From CAVXNB01 sp963763085 (lineage in GTDB: Bacteria; Actinomycetota; Acidimicrobiia; Acidimicrobiales; Bog-793): 64,000 bases of DNA. This document shows positions 16,718-25,518 of this stretch, in pieces. The position numbers were made by a program, and so were the translations under genes. The notes below the pieces were generated by a model. It saw only the letters and a program-made list of their open reading frames with translations. It was not told the DNA's origin and ran no database searches. Position 1 is the first letter of the stretch, and each line of letters opens with the position of its first letter. The stretch covers positions 248,001 through 312,000 of the forward strand of contig CAVXNB010000004.1 in the NCBI GenBank assembly GCA_963763085.1, read 5' to 3'.

Positions 16718-18910
16718 ATGCCCGATCGGAGGACTAGACCGCCGTTGCCGTCCGCTTCATGGGTCAGCCACGCCCGGTCGGCGTCGGTTCCGCTCCGGCG
16801 GTTCTCGGCGCGCGTCGGGCTCGTCCTGGTCGCCGTCCTGGTCGCGCTGGGGATCGCCGTCGAGCCGGCGCCGGCGGCCGCGCAACAGAGCGGGACCGGC
16901 GTCATCACGCTGACGTCCCAGGACCCTTGGGTGGAGTCCTCGAGCACCCCCATCCGGCTCGGGCTGAAGGTTCACTCGTCCGTTCCGGCCTCGGATCTGT
17001 CGGTGAACATAGGGCTCTACGCGGAGCCGCCCGACGGATCCGGGCTCACGAGCCGTGACGAATTCGACGCCACGCTCAGCGGACAGACGTCCGGTCTGCT
17101 GCAGATCTCGCTCCTGCAGTTCTCGATCGGCGAGCTCGCCGCCGGGAACGGCAGCCTGGAGCTGTACGCCGGCGGTGCCGGGCTGCCTGGCACGATCCCG
17201 GCGAAGACTCCGGCAGGTCGGGTATTCCAGCTTCCCTGCCCTCAGGACTACGGGGGCTGCGACGGGGTCTACCCGCTCCAGGTGTCCCTCGAGGACACGC
17301 TGAGCTTCCAGACGCTCGACATATTCACCACCTACCTGATCGTCGCCCCGCCGCAGGTCGCTTCGCAGAAACGGCTCCGTTTCTCGTTCATCGTGCCGGT
17401 CGGGGCACCGCTGGCGCTCACCCCGGCCGGAACGGCGGCGGTGCCCGCACAGACGCTTTCTCGGATCACCACGCTCGCCGGGGAGGCGTCGAATTGGCCG
17501 GGCGCACCGCTGACCCTCGACCTCTACGGTCAGACGCTGCTCGCCCTCTCCCGGAGCCCTCACGCCGGCCTCGTCGCCTCGGTCGCCTCCGGTGGCGCCG
17601 CCAACCTTGTCGCTGCGCCATTCAGCGCCGTGGACCCGACCGATCTCGTCGAAGCCGGCCTCGGTGGCGAAGTGGTCAATCAGTTCGCCCGCAGCCGCGC
17701 TGTCTTCGCAAAGGACGGCGGCGACGCCGACCCGTCACCGGTGTACGTGGCGACGTCGTCGGTGGGCACCGACGGCCTGTCGGCTCTCGCCGCGGCCGGC
17801 CTCAAACAGGTCGTGGTGCCGGAGGCCAACCTGCAGTCGGGCGGGCACAGTGGAGCGACGGCGACGTGGCCTTCGACGCTGACCAGTCCGTTTCGGATCG
17901 CGGGGTCATCCTTCGAGGGCCTCCAAGCAGACAGCGGTCTCGCGGCCCATCTGAGCGGCCCCGGGAGCTCGGCGCTGCGAGCCCAGCAGCTCCTCGCCGA
18001 CTTGGCCGAGATCTACTTCGACTCGCCGAACTACCCGCAGACGAGGGGCGTGGCCCTCACCGCGCCGCTGTCGTGGACTCCCCAGCCGGGATTCCTCAAC
18101 GCAACCCTTCGCGGCCTTCAGTCGAGTCCGATCGTGACGGCGGTGCCCGTCAGTGAGCTCTTCCAGACCGTGCCGACAGGAACGTGCGGACAGCCGCCGA
18201 TCGGCGGCACCGGTTGCTCGGCCGCCGTCCGCACGATCGCCGAGCCGACGGGCCAAGACGGCGGGGGCATCACGTTCAGCGACGTTTCGACGGCCCGGGC
18301 GGAGATAAGCGAGCTCGCCTCGGTCGAACCCACCGCCGCCGCCATCATCCAGAATTACAACGACGCCGTGCTCCTGGCCCAGACGGCCGGGCTCGACTCC
18401 GACGTCCGTCAGGAGTTCCTGTCGGCCTCGCTCGCCACGATGCGATCGCTGGGCTCGATGCTCAGCTTGCCGGCCGCGAGGACGTTCACTGTCACGTCTT
18501 CATCGGCCAGATTCCCGATCACCGTCACGTCGAAGTCGCCCGCGACGCTCCACGTCGTGCTGTCGATCTCGGGACCGAAGCTGAGCTCGCCGACCACCAC
18601 CCGGCTCGTGCTCCACCGGGGCACGACCGGGTTCATCGTCCGCGTGACGACGAGGACGTCGGGCGATTCGAACGTCCAGCTCGAACTGCTCTCGCCGACC
18701 GGCGGCGTCGTGTTGGCGCACCAGCAGTCCACCATCCGCTCCACGGCGATCTCGGGAGTCGCGATCGGGCTGACAGTCGGAGCCGGTGCGTTCCTGCTCG
18801 CCTGGTGGCTACGGTCGGCGTTGCGCCGCGGCCGGCGGCGCGCGGGCAAGCATGACCGCGTTCGGAGCCACGAACCGGGAACGGGCTCGGTTCCGGAACC
18901 GGCGTCGTGA
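16718..18910 (+). CDS. DUF6049-type secreted membrane-anchored protein
   Basis: Large extracytoplasmic protein of about 730 residues. It has an N-terminal signal segment (RVGLVLVAVLVALGIAVEPAPAAA) and a C-terminal membrane helix (VAIGLTVGAGAFLLAWWLR) followed by a basic tail. The middle is Ser/Thr/Gly-rich with a late immunoglobulin-like segment (FPITVTSKSPATLHVVLSI). Function is unknown, but this family lies directly before murJ across actinobacteria (Rv3909 in M. tuberculosis), so an envelope role is inferred. ATG 16718 is preferred for the signal peptide; the frame is open from 16634. The stop overlaps the murJ GTG. Confidence 0.8.
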   Translation: MPDRRTRPPLPSASWVSHARSASVPLRRFSARVGLVLVAVLVALGIAVEPAPAAAQQSGTGVITLTSQDPWVESSSTPIRLGLKVHSSVPASDLSVNIGLYAEPPDGSGLTSRDEFDATLSGQTSGLLQISLLQFSIGELAAGNGSLELYAGGAGLPGTIPAKTPAGRVFQLPCPQDYGGCDGVYPLQVSLEDTLSFQTLDIFTTYLIVAPPQVASQKRLRFSFIVPVGAPLALTPAGTAAVPAQTLSRITTLAGEASNWPGAPLTLDLYGQTLLALSRSPHAGLVASVASGGAANLVAAPFSAVDPTDLVEAGLGGEVVNQFARSRAVFAKDGGDADPSPVYVATSSVGTDGLSALAAAGLKQVVVPEANLQSGGHSGATATWPSTLTSPFRIAGSSFEGLQADSGLAAHLSGPGSSALRAQQLLADLAEIYFDSPNYPQTRGVALTAPLSWTPQPGFLNATLRGLQSSPIVTAVPVSELFQTVPTGTCGQPPIGGTGCSAAVRTIAEPTGQDGGGITFSDVSTARAEISELASVEPTAAAIIQNYNDAVLLAQTAGLDSDVRQEFLSASLATMRSLGSMLSLPAARTFTVTSSSARFPITVTSKSPATLHVVLSISGPKLSSPTTTRLVLHRGTTGFIVRVTTRTSGDSNVQLELLSPTGGVVLAHQQSTIRSTAISGVAIGLTVGAGAFLLAWWLRSALRRGRRRAGKHDRVRSHEPGTGSVPEPAS

Positions 18911-20745
18911 GGCGAAGGCGACCGCCCTCCTACGGCAGCGGAAGCCATCGGACGATTTATCGGGGGCGACTGCCACGCACCTTGCCGGGAATCCCGGCCC
19001 CCGCCGGCCTCACGCGGACGCGAAGCCCCGTGCCGGGCGACCCGGGAGCGGGCGCGCCGGGTGCGGGGCCTTCGGAGCCTCCCGGGACGCGGAGCAGCGT
19101 TCGCGTGGGCGAAAGTGGCCGGCCCGGTCTCGGAGCCGCCACCGCCTACGTGGCCGTCGGCACGCTGCTGTCGCGCGTCACGGGTCTCCTGCGGATCCTC
19201 GCCGCGATCTACGCCCTCGGGTACTCGAACCTGTCCGACGCGTTCAACCTCGCCAACAACACGCCGAACATCATCCACGATCTGGTGTTGGGCGGGATTC
19301 TCACGGCGACGTTCGTCCCGGTCTTCGTCAACCACCTGGCGACACGCTCCGAGGAGGAGGCCGTCGACTCCATCTCTGCCGTTCTGACGCTTTCGGCGTG
19401 CGGCCTCGTCGTCGCGACCGTGCTGCTCGCGATCAGTGCTCCGTACATCATCGACCTCTACACGATCGGCAGCCACCAACCGGGGCTCGCGGCCGAGCGT
19501 CAGGTCGCCACCTCGCTTCTCCGTCTCTTCTCGCCCCAGTTGCTCGCCTACGGGGCGATCAGCTTGATGAGCGCGGTGCTGAACGCGGTTCGCCGCTTCA
19601 CGGCGCCGGCTTTCGTCCCGATCCTCAACAACCTCGTCGCCATCGCCGTTCTCCTCGCATTCGCCACCGTCGGGCACACCCACAGCCTCGCCGAGGTGCA
19701 CCGCGACCACGGGCTCCTCCTCCTGCTCGGCATCGGCACGACGCTCGGTGTCGTCCTGCAGGCCGTCGCCCTCCTCCCGAGCATGTGGCGGTGCGGACTG
19801 CGGCTGCGAGTGCGCTGGAAGCCCGACGACCCCGCCGTGCGGACGATCATCGCCCTCTCCGGCTGGACGCTCGGGTTCGTGATCGCGAATCAGGTGTCGG
19901 TCTTCGTCGTGTCCGCGCTGGCGGTGAGCATCGGATCGGCGACTTTCACGGCCTATACGTACGCTTTCACGTTCTTCCAGCTGCCGTTCGGGATCGTCGC
20001 CGTCTCGGTGATGACCACGATCGCCCCGGTGCTGGCGGCGCGCTTCACGAGGGGGGACAACGCCGGCTTCGCCGAGCAATTCGGCCTCGGGCTGCGCCGC
20101 ATGCTGGCGGGCGTGCTCCCGGCGGTCGTCGGCTATCTGCTGCTGGCCCGGCCTGCGATCTCGTTGATCTCGCGCGGCGCGGGCAGCGCGCAACACTCAG
20201 GGGGAGCGCAACTCACGGCGTCGATGCTCGAGCTGCTCGCACTCGGCCTGCCCGGTTACTGCGTGTACCTGCTCACGATCCGGGCCTTCCAGGCGATGCG
20301 AGACACGCGGACGCCCTTCTTCCTCTACCTGTTGGAGAACGGGTTGAACATCGCCCTGGCGTTCGGGCTGCGCAGCTCGCTCGGTGCGAAGGGCCTCGCC
20401 CTCTCGCTCTCCCTCGCGTACTCGGTGGGGGCAGTCGCCGCTCTGGTGGTCCTGCGGACGAGAGTGGGGGGCCTCGGCGGCTTCACCGTCGGCCGGTACC
20501 TGCTGCGGACGGTGGCCTGCTCGCTCGTCATGGCCTTCGTCGTCGCTCTGGTTCTTGCGGGCGTCGGGTCGGATCACGGCCTGGGCCTTGCGGTACGTGT
20601 GACCGCGGCCATCATCGCGGGCGTGGTCAGCTACGGGTTGGCGGCGGGACTCGCCGGAAGCGTTGCCGGCTGGCAGACTTCGAGGCGACGGCGCGGGGGT
20701 GCCGGGAGGGGGGCTCATGGCCGCGATCAGAGTCGTTACCGATAG
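18907..20745 (+). CDS. murJ: Lipid II flippase MurJ (MviN)
   Basis: Moves lipid-linked peptidoglycan precursor across the membrane. 612 residues with about 14 membrane segments. Signatures: TLLSRVTGLLRILAAIYALG, DAFNLANNTPNIIHDLVLGG, SAVLNAVRRF, FTFFQLPFGIVAVSVMTTI, RAFQAMRDTRTP. A proline-rich 70-residue N-terminal extension precedes the first helix. It ends after the transporter and lacks the pseudokinase domain found in the mycobacterial protein. GTG start overlaps the DUF6049 stop (GTGA). Confidence 0.94.
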   Translation: MRRRRPPSYGSGSHRTIYRGRLPRTLPGIPAPAGLTRTRSPVPGDPGAGAPGAGPSEPPGTRSSVRVGESGRPGLGAATAYVAVGTLLSRVTGLLRILAAIYALGYSNLSDAFNLANNTPNIIHDLVLGGILTATFVPVFVNHLATRSEEEAVDSISAVLTLSACGLVVATVLLAISAPYIIDLYTIGSHQPGLAAERQVATSLLRLFSPQLLAYGAISLMSAVLNAVRRFTAPAFVPILNNLVAIAVLLAFATVGHTHSLAEVHRDHGLLLLLGIGTTLGVVLQAVALLPSMWRCGLRLRVRWKPDDPAVRTIIALSGWTLGFVIANQVSVFVVSALAVSIGSATFTAYTYAFTFFQLPFGIVAVSVMTTIAPVLAARFTRGDNAGFAEQFGLGLRRMLAGVLPAVVGYLLLARPAISLISRGAGSAQHSGGAQLTASMLELLALGLPGYCVYLLTIRAFQAMRDTRTPFFLYLLENGLNIALAFGLRSSLGAKGLALSLSLAYSVGAVAALVVLRTRVGGLGGFTVGRYLLRTVACSLVMAFVVALVLAGVGSDHGLGLAVRVTAAIIAGVVSYGLAAGLAGSVAGWQTSRRRRGGAGRGAHGRDQSRYR

Positions 20746-21556
20746 CGCGGGTGATCTTCCGGCCGTGCTCGTCGAGCAGCACGACATCCGCATCGTCCCC
20801 CTCGATGTCCGACTCGGCGACTGGGGGCCCGAGGAGATGAGGCTGATCGAGCCCGCGGAGTTCTGGCGGCGCTGTGCCATGACCACCTCGTTGCCCGAGA
20901 CCTCTGCGCCATCCCCCGGCGCCTTCGCGGAGAGCTTCCGCCAAGCCGCGGACGACGGGTGCGACGGTGTCATCTGCCTGACGCTCTCGTCGGCGCTCTC
21001 CGCCACCTATCAGGCCGCCTGTGCCGGCGCCGAGGAGGTTCGGGACCGGATCGACGTCCGCGTGGTCGACACCCGTTTCGTCACGCTCGGCGAAGGCATG
21101 ATCGTGCTCGAAGCGGCGAAGGTGGCGGCCGAGACGAAGGATCTCGGCACCACGCAGGCGGCGGCCACCGCCATGATCGAGAAGGTTCGCGTGCTGGGCG
21201 CGCTCGACACCATGGAGAATCTCCGGCGCGGGGGCCGGGTCGGGTCGGCGAAGGCTCTGCTGGGATCCCTGCTCTCCATCAAGCCGATCATCGAGATCCG
21301 CGACGGCGTCGTCGAGGCTGAGTCGAGGCAGCGGACACGCACCCGCTCGCTCGAGTATCTCGCGACCAAGGTCAAGGAGGCCGGCCCGCTCGCGGGCCTG
21401 TGCGTGGCGCACGCGGCTGCCCCGGACCTCGACGTTCTCCTCGCGATGCTCGCGGACGCCCACCCCGCCAACGAAATCCTCATCAGCTACATCGGGCCCG
21501 TCATCGGGACCCACGCCGGCCCCGGATGCATCGGCGTCTGCTACCGGCTCGTTTGA
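20717..21556 (+). CDS. DegV family fatty-acid-binding protein
   Basis: 279 residues. DegV proteins bind fatty acids and in Firmicutes present them to fatty-acid kinase; no kinase gene is seen here. IRVVTDSAGDLP is the N-terminal strand, MTTSLPETSAPSPG carries the conserved TSxPSPG, then CLTLSSALSATYQAA, VVDTRFVTLGEG, LDTMENLRRGGRVG and the end YIGPVIGTHAGPGCIGV. ATG 20717 has GGGAGGGGGG upstream and overlaps the murJ end by 29 bases. Confidence 0.92.
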   Translation: MAAIRVVTDSAGDLPAVLVEQHDIRIVPLDVRLGDWGPEEMRLIEPAEFWRRCAMTTSLPETSAPSPGAFAESFRQAADDGCDGVICLTLSSALSATYQAACAGAEEVRDRIDVRVVDTRFVTLGEGMIVLEAAKVAAETKDLGTTQAAATAMIEKVRVLGALDTMENLRRGGRVGSAKALLGSLLSIKPIIEIRDGVVEAESRQRTRTRSLEYLATKVKEAGPLAGLCVAHAAAPDLDVLLAMLADAHPANEILISYIGPVIGTHAGPGCIGVCYRLV

Positions 21557-21581
21557 CCGGTTGACGGCTAACCTGGCTCGA

Positions 21582-21887
21582 ATGATCGCTGAGGAGCCTC
21601 CACGCGAGGACTGGGCAGCCCAACTCACCGAGAAGCTCGGAGAGGCCGTGGGCGTCGTCCGCGACGAGACCGTCGGGCGCGTGCAGAAGATCGTCAGCGC
21701 CGTCATCTTCGGCGTGCTGGCCGTCTCCCTGGTCGTCTTCATCGTCACCATGCTCGTGGTGGGGCTCGCCCGCCTCCTCAACGAGGAGGTGTTCGACGGC
21801 CGGGTGTGGGCGACCTACTTCCTCATCGGCGGAATCTTCGTCGTCGCCGGAACGTTGATCTCGACGATGCGCCACAGCCGGAGCTAG
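21582..21887 (+). CDS. Small two-helix membrane protein
   Basis: 101 residues, no family recognised with confidence. A charged N-terminal helix (EKLGEAVGVVRDETVGRVQ) is followed by two membrane segments (IVSAVIFGVLAVSLVVFIVTMLV in part, and YFLIGGIFVVAGTLI) joined by a short polar loop. It sits 25 bases after degV and 30 before trxB on the same strand. Similar small holin-like proteins occur here in other actinobacteria, but the role is unknown. ATG 21582 is preferred to the upstream TTG 21561. Confidence 0.65.
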   Translation: MIAEEPPREDWAAQLTEKLGEAVGVVRDETVGRVQKIVSAVIFGVLAVSLVVFIVTMLVVGLARLLNEEVFDGRVWATYFLIGGIFVVAGTLISTMRHSRS

Positions 21888-21917
21888 CCGGCGGCACGAA
21901 GGGAAGATGCGGTACTC

Positions 21918-22886
21918 ATGGAATCCGGCACGACACGCGACCTGGTGGTCCTCGGCTCGGGCCCTGCCGGGCTGACAGCGGCTATCTACTCGGCCAGGGC
22001 GGACCTGGCTCCGCTCGTCCTCGAGGGTGAGCCTTCCTCGTCGAGCGACCAACCTGGCGGCCAGCTCATGCTGACGACCGAGGTCGAGAACTACCCGGGC
22101 TTCGCCCATGGGGTGCTCGGACCCGAGCTGATGGTCTCGATGCGCGCCCAGGCAGAGCGATTCGGCGCCGAGATCGTCACCGAGAAGGCGTCGAGGGTGG
22201 ACTTGACCTCCACGCCGATCGGGGTCTGGGTCGGCGATCCGGACGCGCCCGAGCCGACGGTGAAGACCAAGGCGCTCATCATCGCGACCGGCGCACGGTC
22301 GCTCCTGCTCGGCCTCGCCAACGAGGCCCGCCTGCTCGGTTACGGGGTATCGACGTGTGCGACCTGCGACGGATTCTTCTTCAGGGACAAGCGGATCGTC
22401 GTCGTCGGTGGTGGGGACTCGGCCCTCGAAGAGGCGCTGTTCCTCACGAAGTTCGGTGATTCGGTCACCGTCATCCACCGTCGCAAGGAGTTGCGGGCGT
22501 CCAAGATCATGCAGGATCGGGCGTTCCGGAACGAGAAGATCACGTTTCGGTGGGACTCGGTCGTTACCGAGATCATGGGTGACGAACGGGTGTCCGGCGT
22601 GCGGGTGGAGGACGTCAACACCGGCGAGGAGTCCGAGATCGACGCCGACGGTGTCTTCGTGGCGATCGGTCATGCGCCGAGCACCGAGCTGTTCGTGGGT
22701 CAGCTGGAAATGGACGACGGGGGCTACCTCGTCAGTCACGAAGGCACGAAGACCGCCGTCCCGGGCGTGTTCGCGTGCGGCGACGTACAGGACCACGTTT
22801 ACCGGCAGGCCGTGACCGCTGCCGGATCGGGCTGCATGGCCGCGATCGATGCGGAGCGATACCTGACGTCGCTCCAGCACGGCTGA
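21918..22886 (+). CDS. trxB: Thioredoxin-disulfide reductase
   Basis: FAD/NADPH enzyme that reduces thioredoxin, 322 residues. FAD motif LGSGPAGLTAAIYSARA, redox pair CATCDGFFF near residue 146, NADPH motif VVVVGGGDSALEEALFL with HRRKELRASK, and FAD end motif VFACGDVQD. Size is typical. It is followed 26 bases later by trxA on the same strand. Confidence 0.97.
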   Translation: MESGTTRDLVVLGSGPAGLTAAIYSARADLAPLVLEGEPSSSSDQPGGQLMLTTEVENYPGFAHGVLGPELMVSMRAQAERFGAEIVTEKASRVDLTSTPIGVWVGDPDAPEPTVKTKALIIATGARSLLLGLANEARLLGYGVSTCATCDGFFFRDKRIVVVGGGDSALEEALFLTKFGDSVTVIHRRKELRASKIMQDRAFRNEKITFRWDSVVTEIMGDERVSGVRVEDVNTGEESEIDADGVFVAIGHAPSTELFVGQLEMDDGGYLVSHEGTKTAVPGVFACGDVQDHVYRQAVTAAGSGCMAAIDAERYLTSLQHG

Positions 22887-22912
22887 AGACAAAGAAGACA
22901 AGGAGATTTGTC

Positions 22913-23236
22913 ATGGAGGATGTCATAACCGTCACCGACGACAGCTTCGACGAGGCGGTCGGCCTCTCGGACATCCCGGTAGTCGTGGACTTCTGGGCTG
23001 AGTGGTGCGGTCCGTGCAAGATGGTCGCGCCCATCCTCGACGAGATCGCCGGCGATCACACCGGCAAGCTCAAGGTGGCCAAGCTGAACGTGGACGACAA
23101 CCCGCGGACCGCCCAGCGATTCCAGGTGATGAGCATCCCCACGCTGTTGCTGTTCAAGGACGGCGAAGCCCAGGCGCGCATCGTCGGCGCCCGCAGCAAG
23201 TCTCAGATCTTGTCGGAATTCGAGCCACATCTCTGA
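22913..23236 (+). CDS. trxA: Thioredoxin
   Basis: 107-residue cytosolic dithiol protein. Active site FWAEWCGPCKMVAP, cis-Pro loop VMSIPTLLLFKDG. The start ATG 22913 has AAGGAGA seven bases upstream; the upstream open frame belongs to the trxB shadow. It is the substrate of the preceding TrxB. Confidence 0.97.
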   Translation: MEDVITVTDDSFDEAVGLSDIPVVVDFWAEWCGPCKMVAPILDEIAGDHTGKLKVAKLNVDDNPRTAQRFQVMSIPTLLLFKDGEAQARIVGARSKSQILSEFEPHL

Positions 23237-23335
23237 GGAAACACTGGAATCGCCGGGAGGATCGCCCGCCGACGGCAGCGCCGGACGGTCGTCTTCTCGT
23301 ACGATGTACCAGATGACCGAAGTGCTACCGAGCCT

Positions 23336-24430
23336 GTGCCTATGAGCCGGGCGCGACCCGCATCGGAACCGGAGGGTCTCCTGCCGCTGCGAGAGGGCGA
23401 CTCCGGTGAGGCCGTCGCCGATCTGCAGGAGCGACTCGGGCTCCTCGAACTGAACCCGGGGCGGGACGACTCCGGTGTTTTCGGGCCGGGGACCGCGGCC
23501 GCGGTGCGGGCGTTCCAGTCCCAGCGTGGTCTCCGCACAGACGGCGTATGCGACAAGCAGACGTGGTCGAGCCTGGTCGAAGCCGGCTTTCGTCTCGGCG
23601 ACCGGCTCTTGTACCGGCGCAGCCCGATGCTGCAGGGAGACGACGTTGCGGACCTACAGCGCCGCCTGAGCAGGCTCGGCTTCGACCCGGGAGGCGTCGA
23701 CGGGATCTTCGGCGACAGTACGCATCTTGCTCTGTCGGAGTTCCAGCGCAACATGGGGCTCGTCAGCGACGGCATCTGCGGCCCCCGCACGCTGTCCGAA
23801 TTGACCCGCGTCGCCCCTCCCGTGGGGAGCGTCGACCTCGTGTCGCCTCTGCGGGAGCAGCTGAAGGTAGCTGCGTTGCCGGCCACACTGCGTTGCAAGA
23901 GGATCGCCGTCGGAGAAGAGGGGGGCTTCGCCACGGGCGCGGCTGCGGTCCATCGTGCCCTCGTACTGGCCGGAGCCCGCTCGCTCGAGCTGCACCAGCC
24001 TGACCCCTCGACGCAGGCCTCCGCGGCCAACGCGGCGGAGGTCGACTGCTACATCGGCCTTCGTCTGCAGCCTGGCCACCGGGCAGCCAAGACCTACTTC
24101 TACCGGGGCTTTCGCTACGAGTCGGCGGCAAGCCGGCAGCTTGCCGAGCTGCTCGTGGGCGCGGCGGCGTATCGGCTCGGCCTGAACGACGCCGGCGCCC
24201 ACGGCATGGCGGAGGCCATCCTCCGACAGACGACGATGCCGGCCGTCGTGCTGGAGCTCGGAGCGCCGGAAGAGGTCGGGATGCAGACGTCGCGCCTCGC
24301 CGAAGCCGTCACGGAGTCACTTGACCTCTGGCTGTCCCTGAGCTCGGCGCAAGGTGATCCACAACCTCATGCACAGGTTGTGGATCAACTTGGACCAACA
24401 GTAGAGGTCGAGAGGGTAACGTACCGGTAA
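23336..24430 (+). CDS. CwlM-like protein: two peptidoglycan-binding domains plus degenerate amidase_3
   Basis: 364 residues with no signal peptide. Two PG_binding_1 repeats (GDSGEAVADLQERLGLL with AVRAFQSQRGL, and GDDVADLQRRLSRLGF with ALSEFQRNMGL) precede an amidase_3 fold (RQLAELLVGAAAYRLGL, RQTTMPAVVLELG). Zinc-ligand positions look lost: the usual DxGHGG is VGEEGGF and the usual SxHxN is CYIGLRL. This fits a regulatory, non-catalytic role as described for mycobacterial CwlM, which controls MurA. Starts GTG 23336 or ATG 23342. Gene position trxB-trxA-cwlM-parB matches M. tuberculosis. Confidence 0.85.
   Translation: MPMSRARPASEPEGLLPLREGDSGEAVADLQERLGLLELNPGRDDSGVFGPGTAAAVRAFQSQRGLRTDGVCDKQTWSSLVEAGFRLGDRLLYRRSPMLQGDDVADLQRRLSRLGFDPGGVDGIFGDSTHLALSEFQRNMGLVSDGICGPRTLSELTRVAPPVGSVDLVSPLREQLKVAALPATLRCKRIAVGEEGGFATGAAAVHRALVLAGARSLELHQPDPSTQASAANAAEVDCYIGLRLQPGHRAAKTYFYRGFRYESAASRQLAELLVGAAAYRLGLNDAGAHGMAEAILRQTTMPAVVLELGAPEEVGMQTSRLAEAVTESLDLWLSLSSAQGDPQPHAQVVDQLGPTVEVERVTYR
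24356..24386. repeat. Inverted pair of DnaA-box-like sequences at the end of the CwlM gene
   Basis: GATCCACAACCT (24356-24367) and AGGTTGTGGATC (24375-24386) are perfect 12-bp arms. Each arm with its outer base contains TGATCCACA, one mismatch from TTATCCACA. A further CTGTGGATG lies at about 24561. The site could be a DnaA-binding pair or the stem of a bidirectional terminator between the convergent CwlM and parB genes; no T-run follows on either strand. Confidence 0.5.
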
Positions 24431-24573
24431 ACTTCGGGTAACCAGCAGATCGGCAAAAGTGCCGCTGAGCTGGGATTATTAACCGAATTTTGAGTGCGCC
24501 CAACCCCTTGTGATCCTAGTCACAGCCTGGGGATTACCGCCCAGCAACCTGAATTGGCCTGTGGATGTCGATC

Positions 24574-25518
24574 TCAGGTTGAGGTTTCTCCGATGATGAC
24601 CCGGTAGATGCGCTCCAGATCGTCCAGCGTGGCGAATTCGATCACCAGTTTCCCCCGCTTGCCGCCCATATCGACCTTCACCCGCGTGTTCAGGCGCTCC
24701 TCGAGGAGCTCCTCGAGATCATGCACGCCCGGCGGGCGAAGCGAGCGAACGGGCTTTGCCGGTCCGGAAGACCTGCCCTGATCCGCGCCGGCGCCGGTCC
24801 GATTGCCCGCCTCGTCCACTGCTCCCTGGAGCCCGTTCTCCTCGGCCGCCTCCCGGAGCGCGTCGCGCACGACCTCCTCCAGCGAACGAACCGAGAGGCC
24901 GCGCCGGATGGCATCGTTCGCGAGCCGCTCCTGCAAGATCCGGTCCGGTGTCCCAAGCAACGAACGGGCGTGGCCGGCGCTGAGCTGGCCGTCGCGCACG
25001 TATCTTTGGACGGTCGGCGGCAGCTGGAACAGGCGCAGTGCATTCGTGACCGCCGCCCTCGAGCGACCGACCTTGCGCGCCACTTCTTCGTGCGTGAGGC
25101 TGAACTCCTCGATCAGTTGCTGGTAGGCCCCTGCTTCGTCGAGAGGATTCAGATCCTCCCGATGCAGGTTCTCGACCAACGCCTCTTCGAGGCTCGTCGC
25201 ATCGTCGGCCCGATGGACGAGCGCCGGTATCGACTGGAGGCCGGCCCGCCGGGCAGCTCTGAACCGGCGCTCGCCTGCGATCAGCTCGTACTGCTCGGGC
25301 CCGATCTCGCGGACGAGCACCGGCTGAAGAATGCCGACGGCCTTGATGGAGTCGACGAGCGAGGACAGGCCCTGCTCCGAGAACTGGTGACGTGGCTGGA
25401 AGGGGTTGGGCCGGATTCGAGCGAGAGGCAGCTCGCGGAGCATCGACCCGGGTGGGCTGCCCGGGGTTGGTGGAATAAGAGCTCCGAGGCCCTTGCCGAG
25501 GCCGCTACGCCGGGCCAC
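24574..25518 (-). CDS. parB: Chromosome partitioning protein ParB
   Basis: Binds parS and spreads as a CTP-dependent clamp to segregate origins. 314 residues. RIRPNPFQPRHQF and ELIAGERRFRAARRAG form the CTPase/N-domain (box with GERR), VRKVGRSRAAVTNALRLFQLP-type helix-turn-helix follows, then SAGHARSLLG, and the C-terminal dimer domain (GGKRGKLVIEFATLDDLERIYRVI). It overlaps the end of parA by 14 bases, so the two are co-translated. Confidence 0.96.
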   Translation of the reverse strand: MARRSGLGKGLGALIPPTPGSPPGSMLRELPLARIRPNPFQPRHQFSEQGLSSLVDSIKAVGILQPVLVREIGPEQYELIAGERRFRAARRAGLQSIPALVHRADDATSLEEALVENLHREDLNPLDEAGAYQQLIEEFSLTHEEVARKVGRSRAAVTNALRLFQLPPTVQRYVRDGQLSAGHARSLLGTPDRILQERLANDAIRRGLSVRSLEEVVRDALREAAEENGLQGAVDEAGNRTGAGADQGRSSGPAKPVRSLRPPGVHDLEELLEERLNTRVKVDMGGKRGKLVIEFATLDDLERIYRVIIGETST

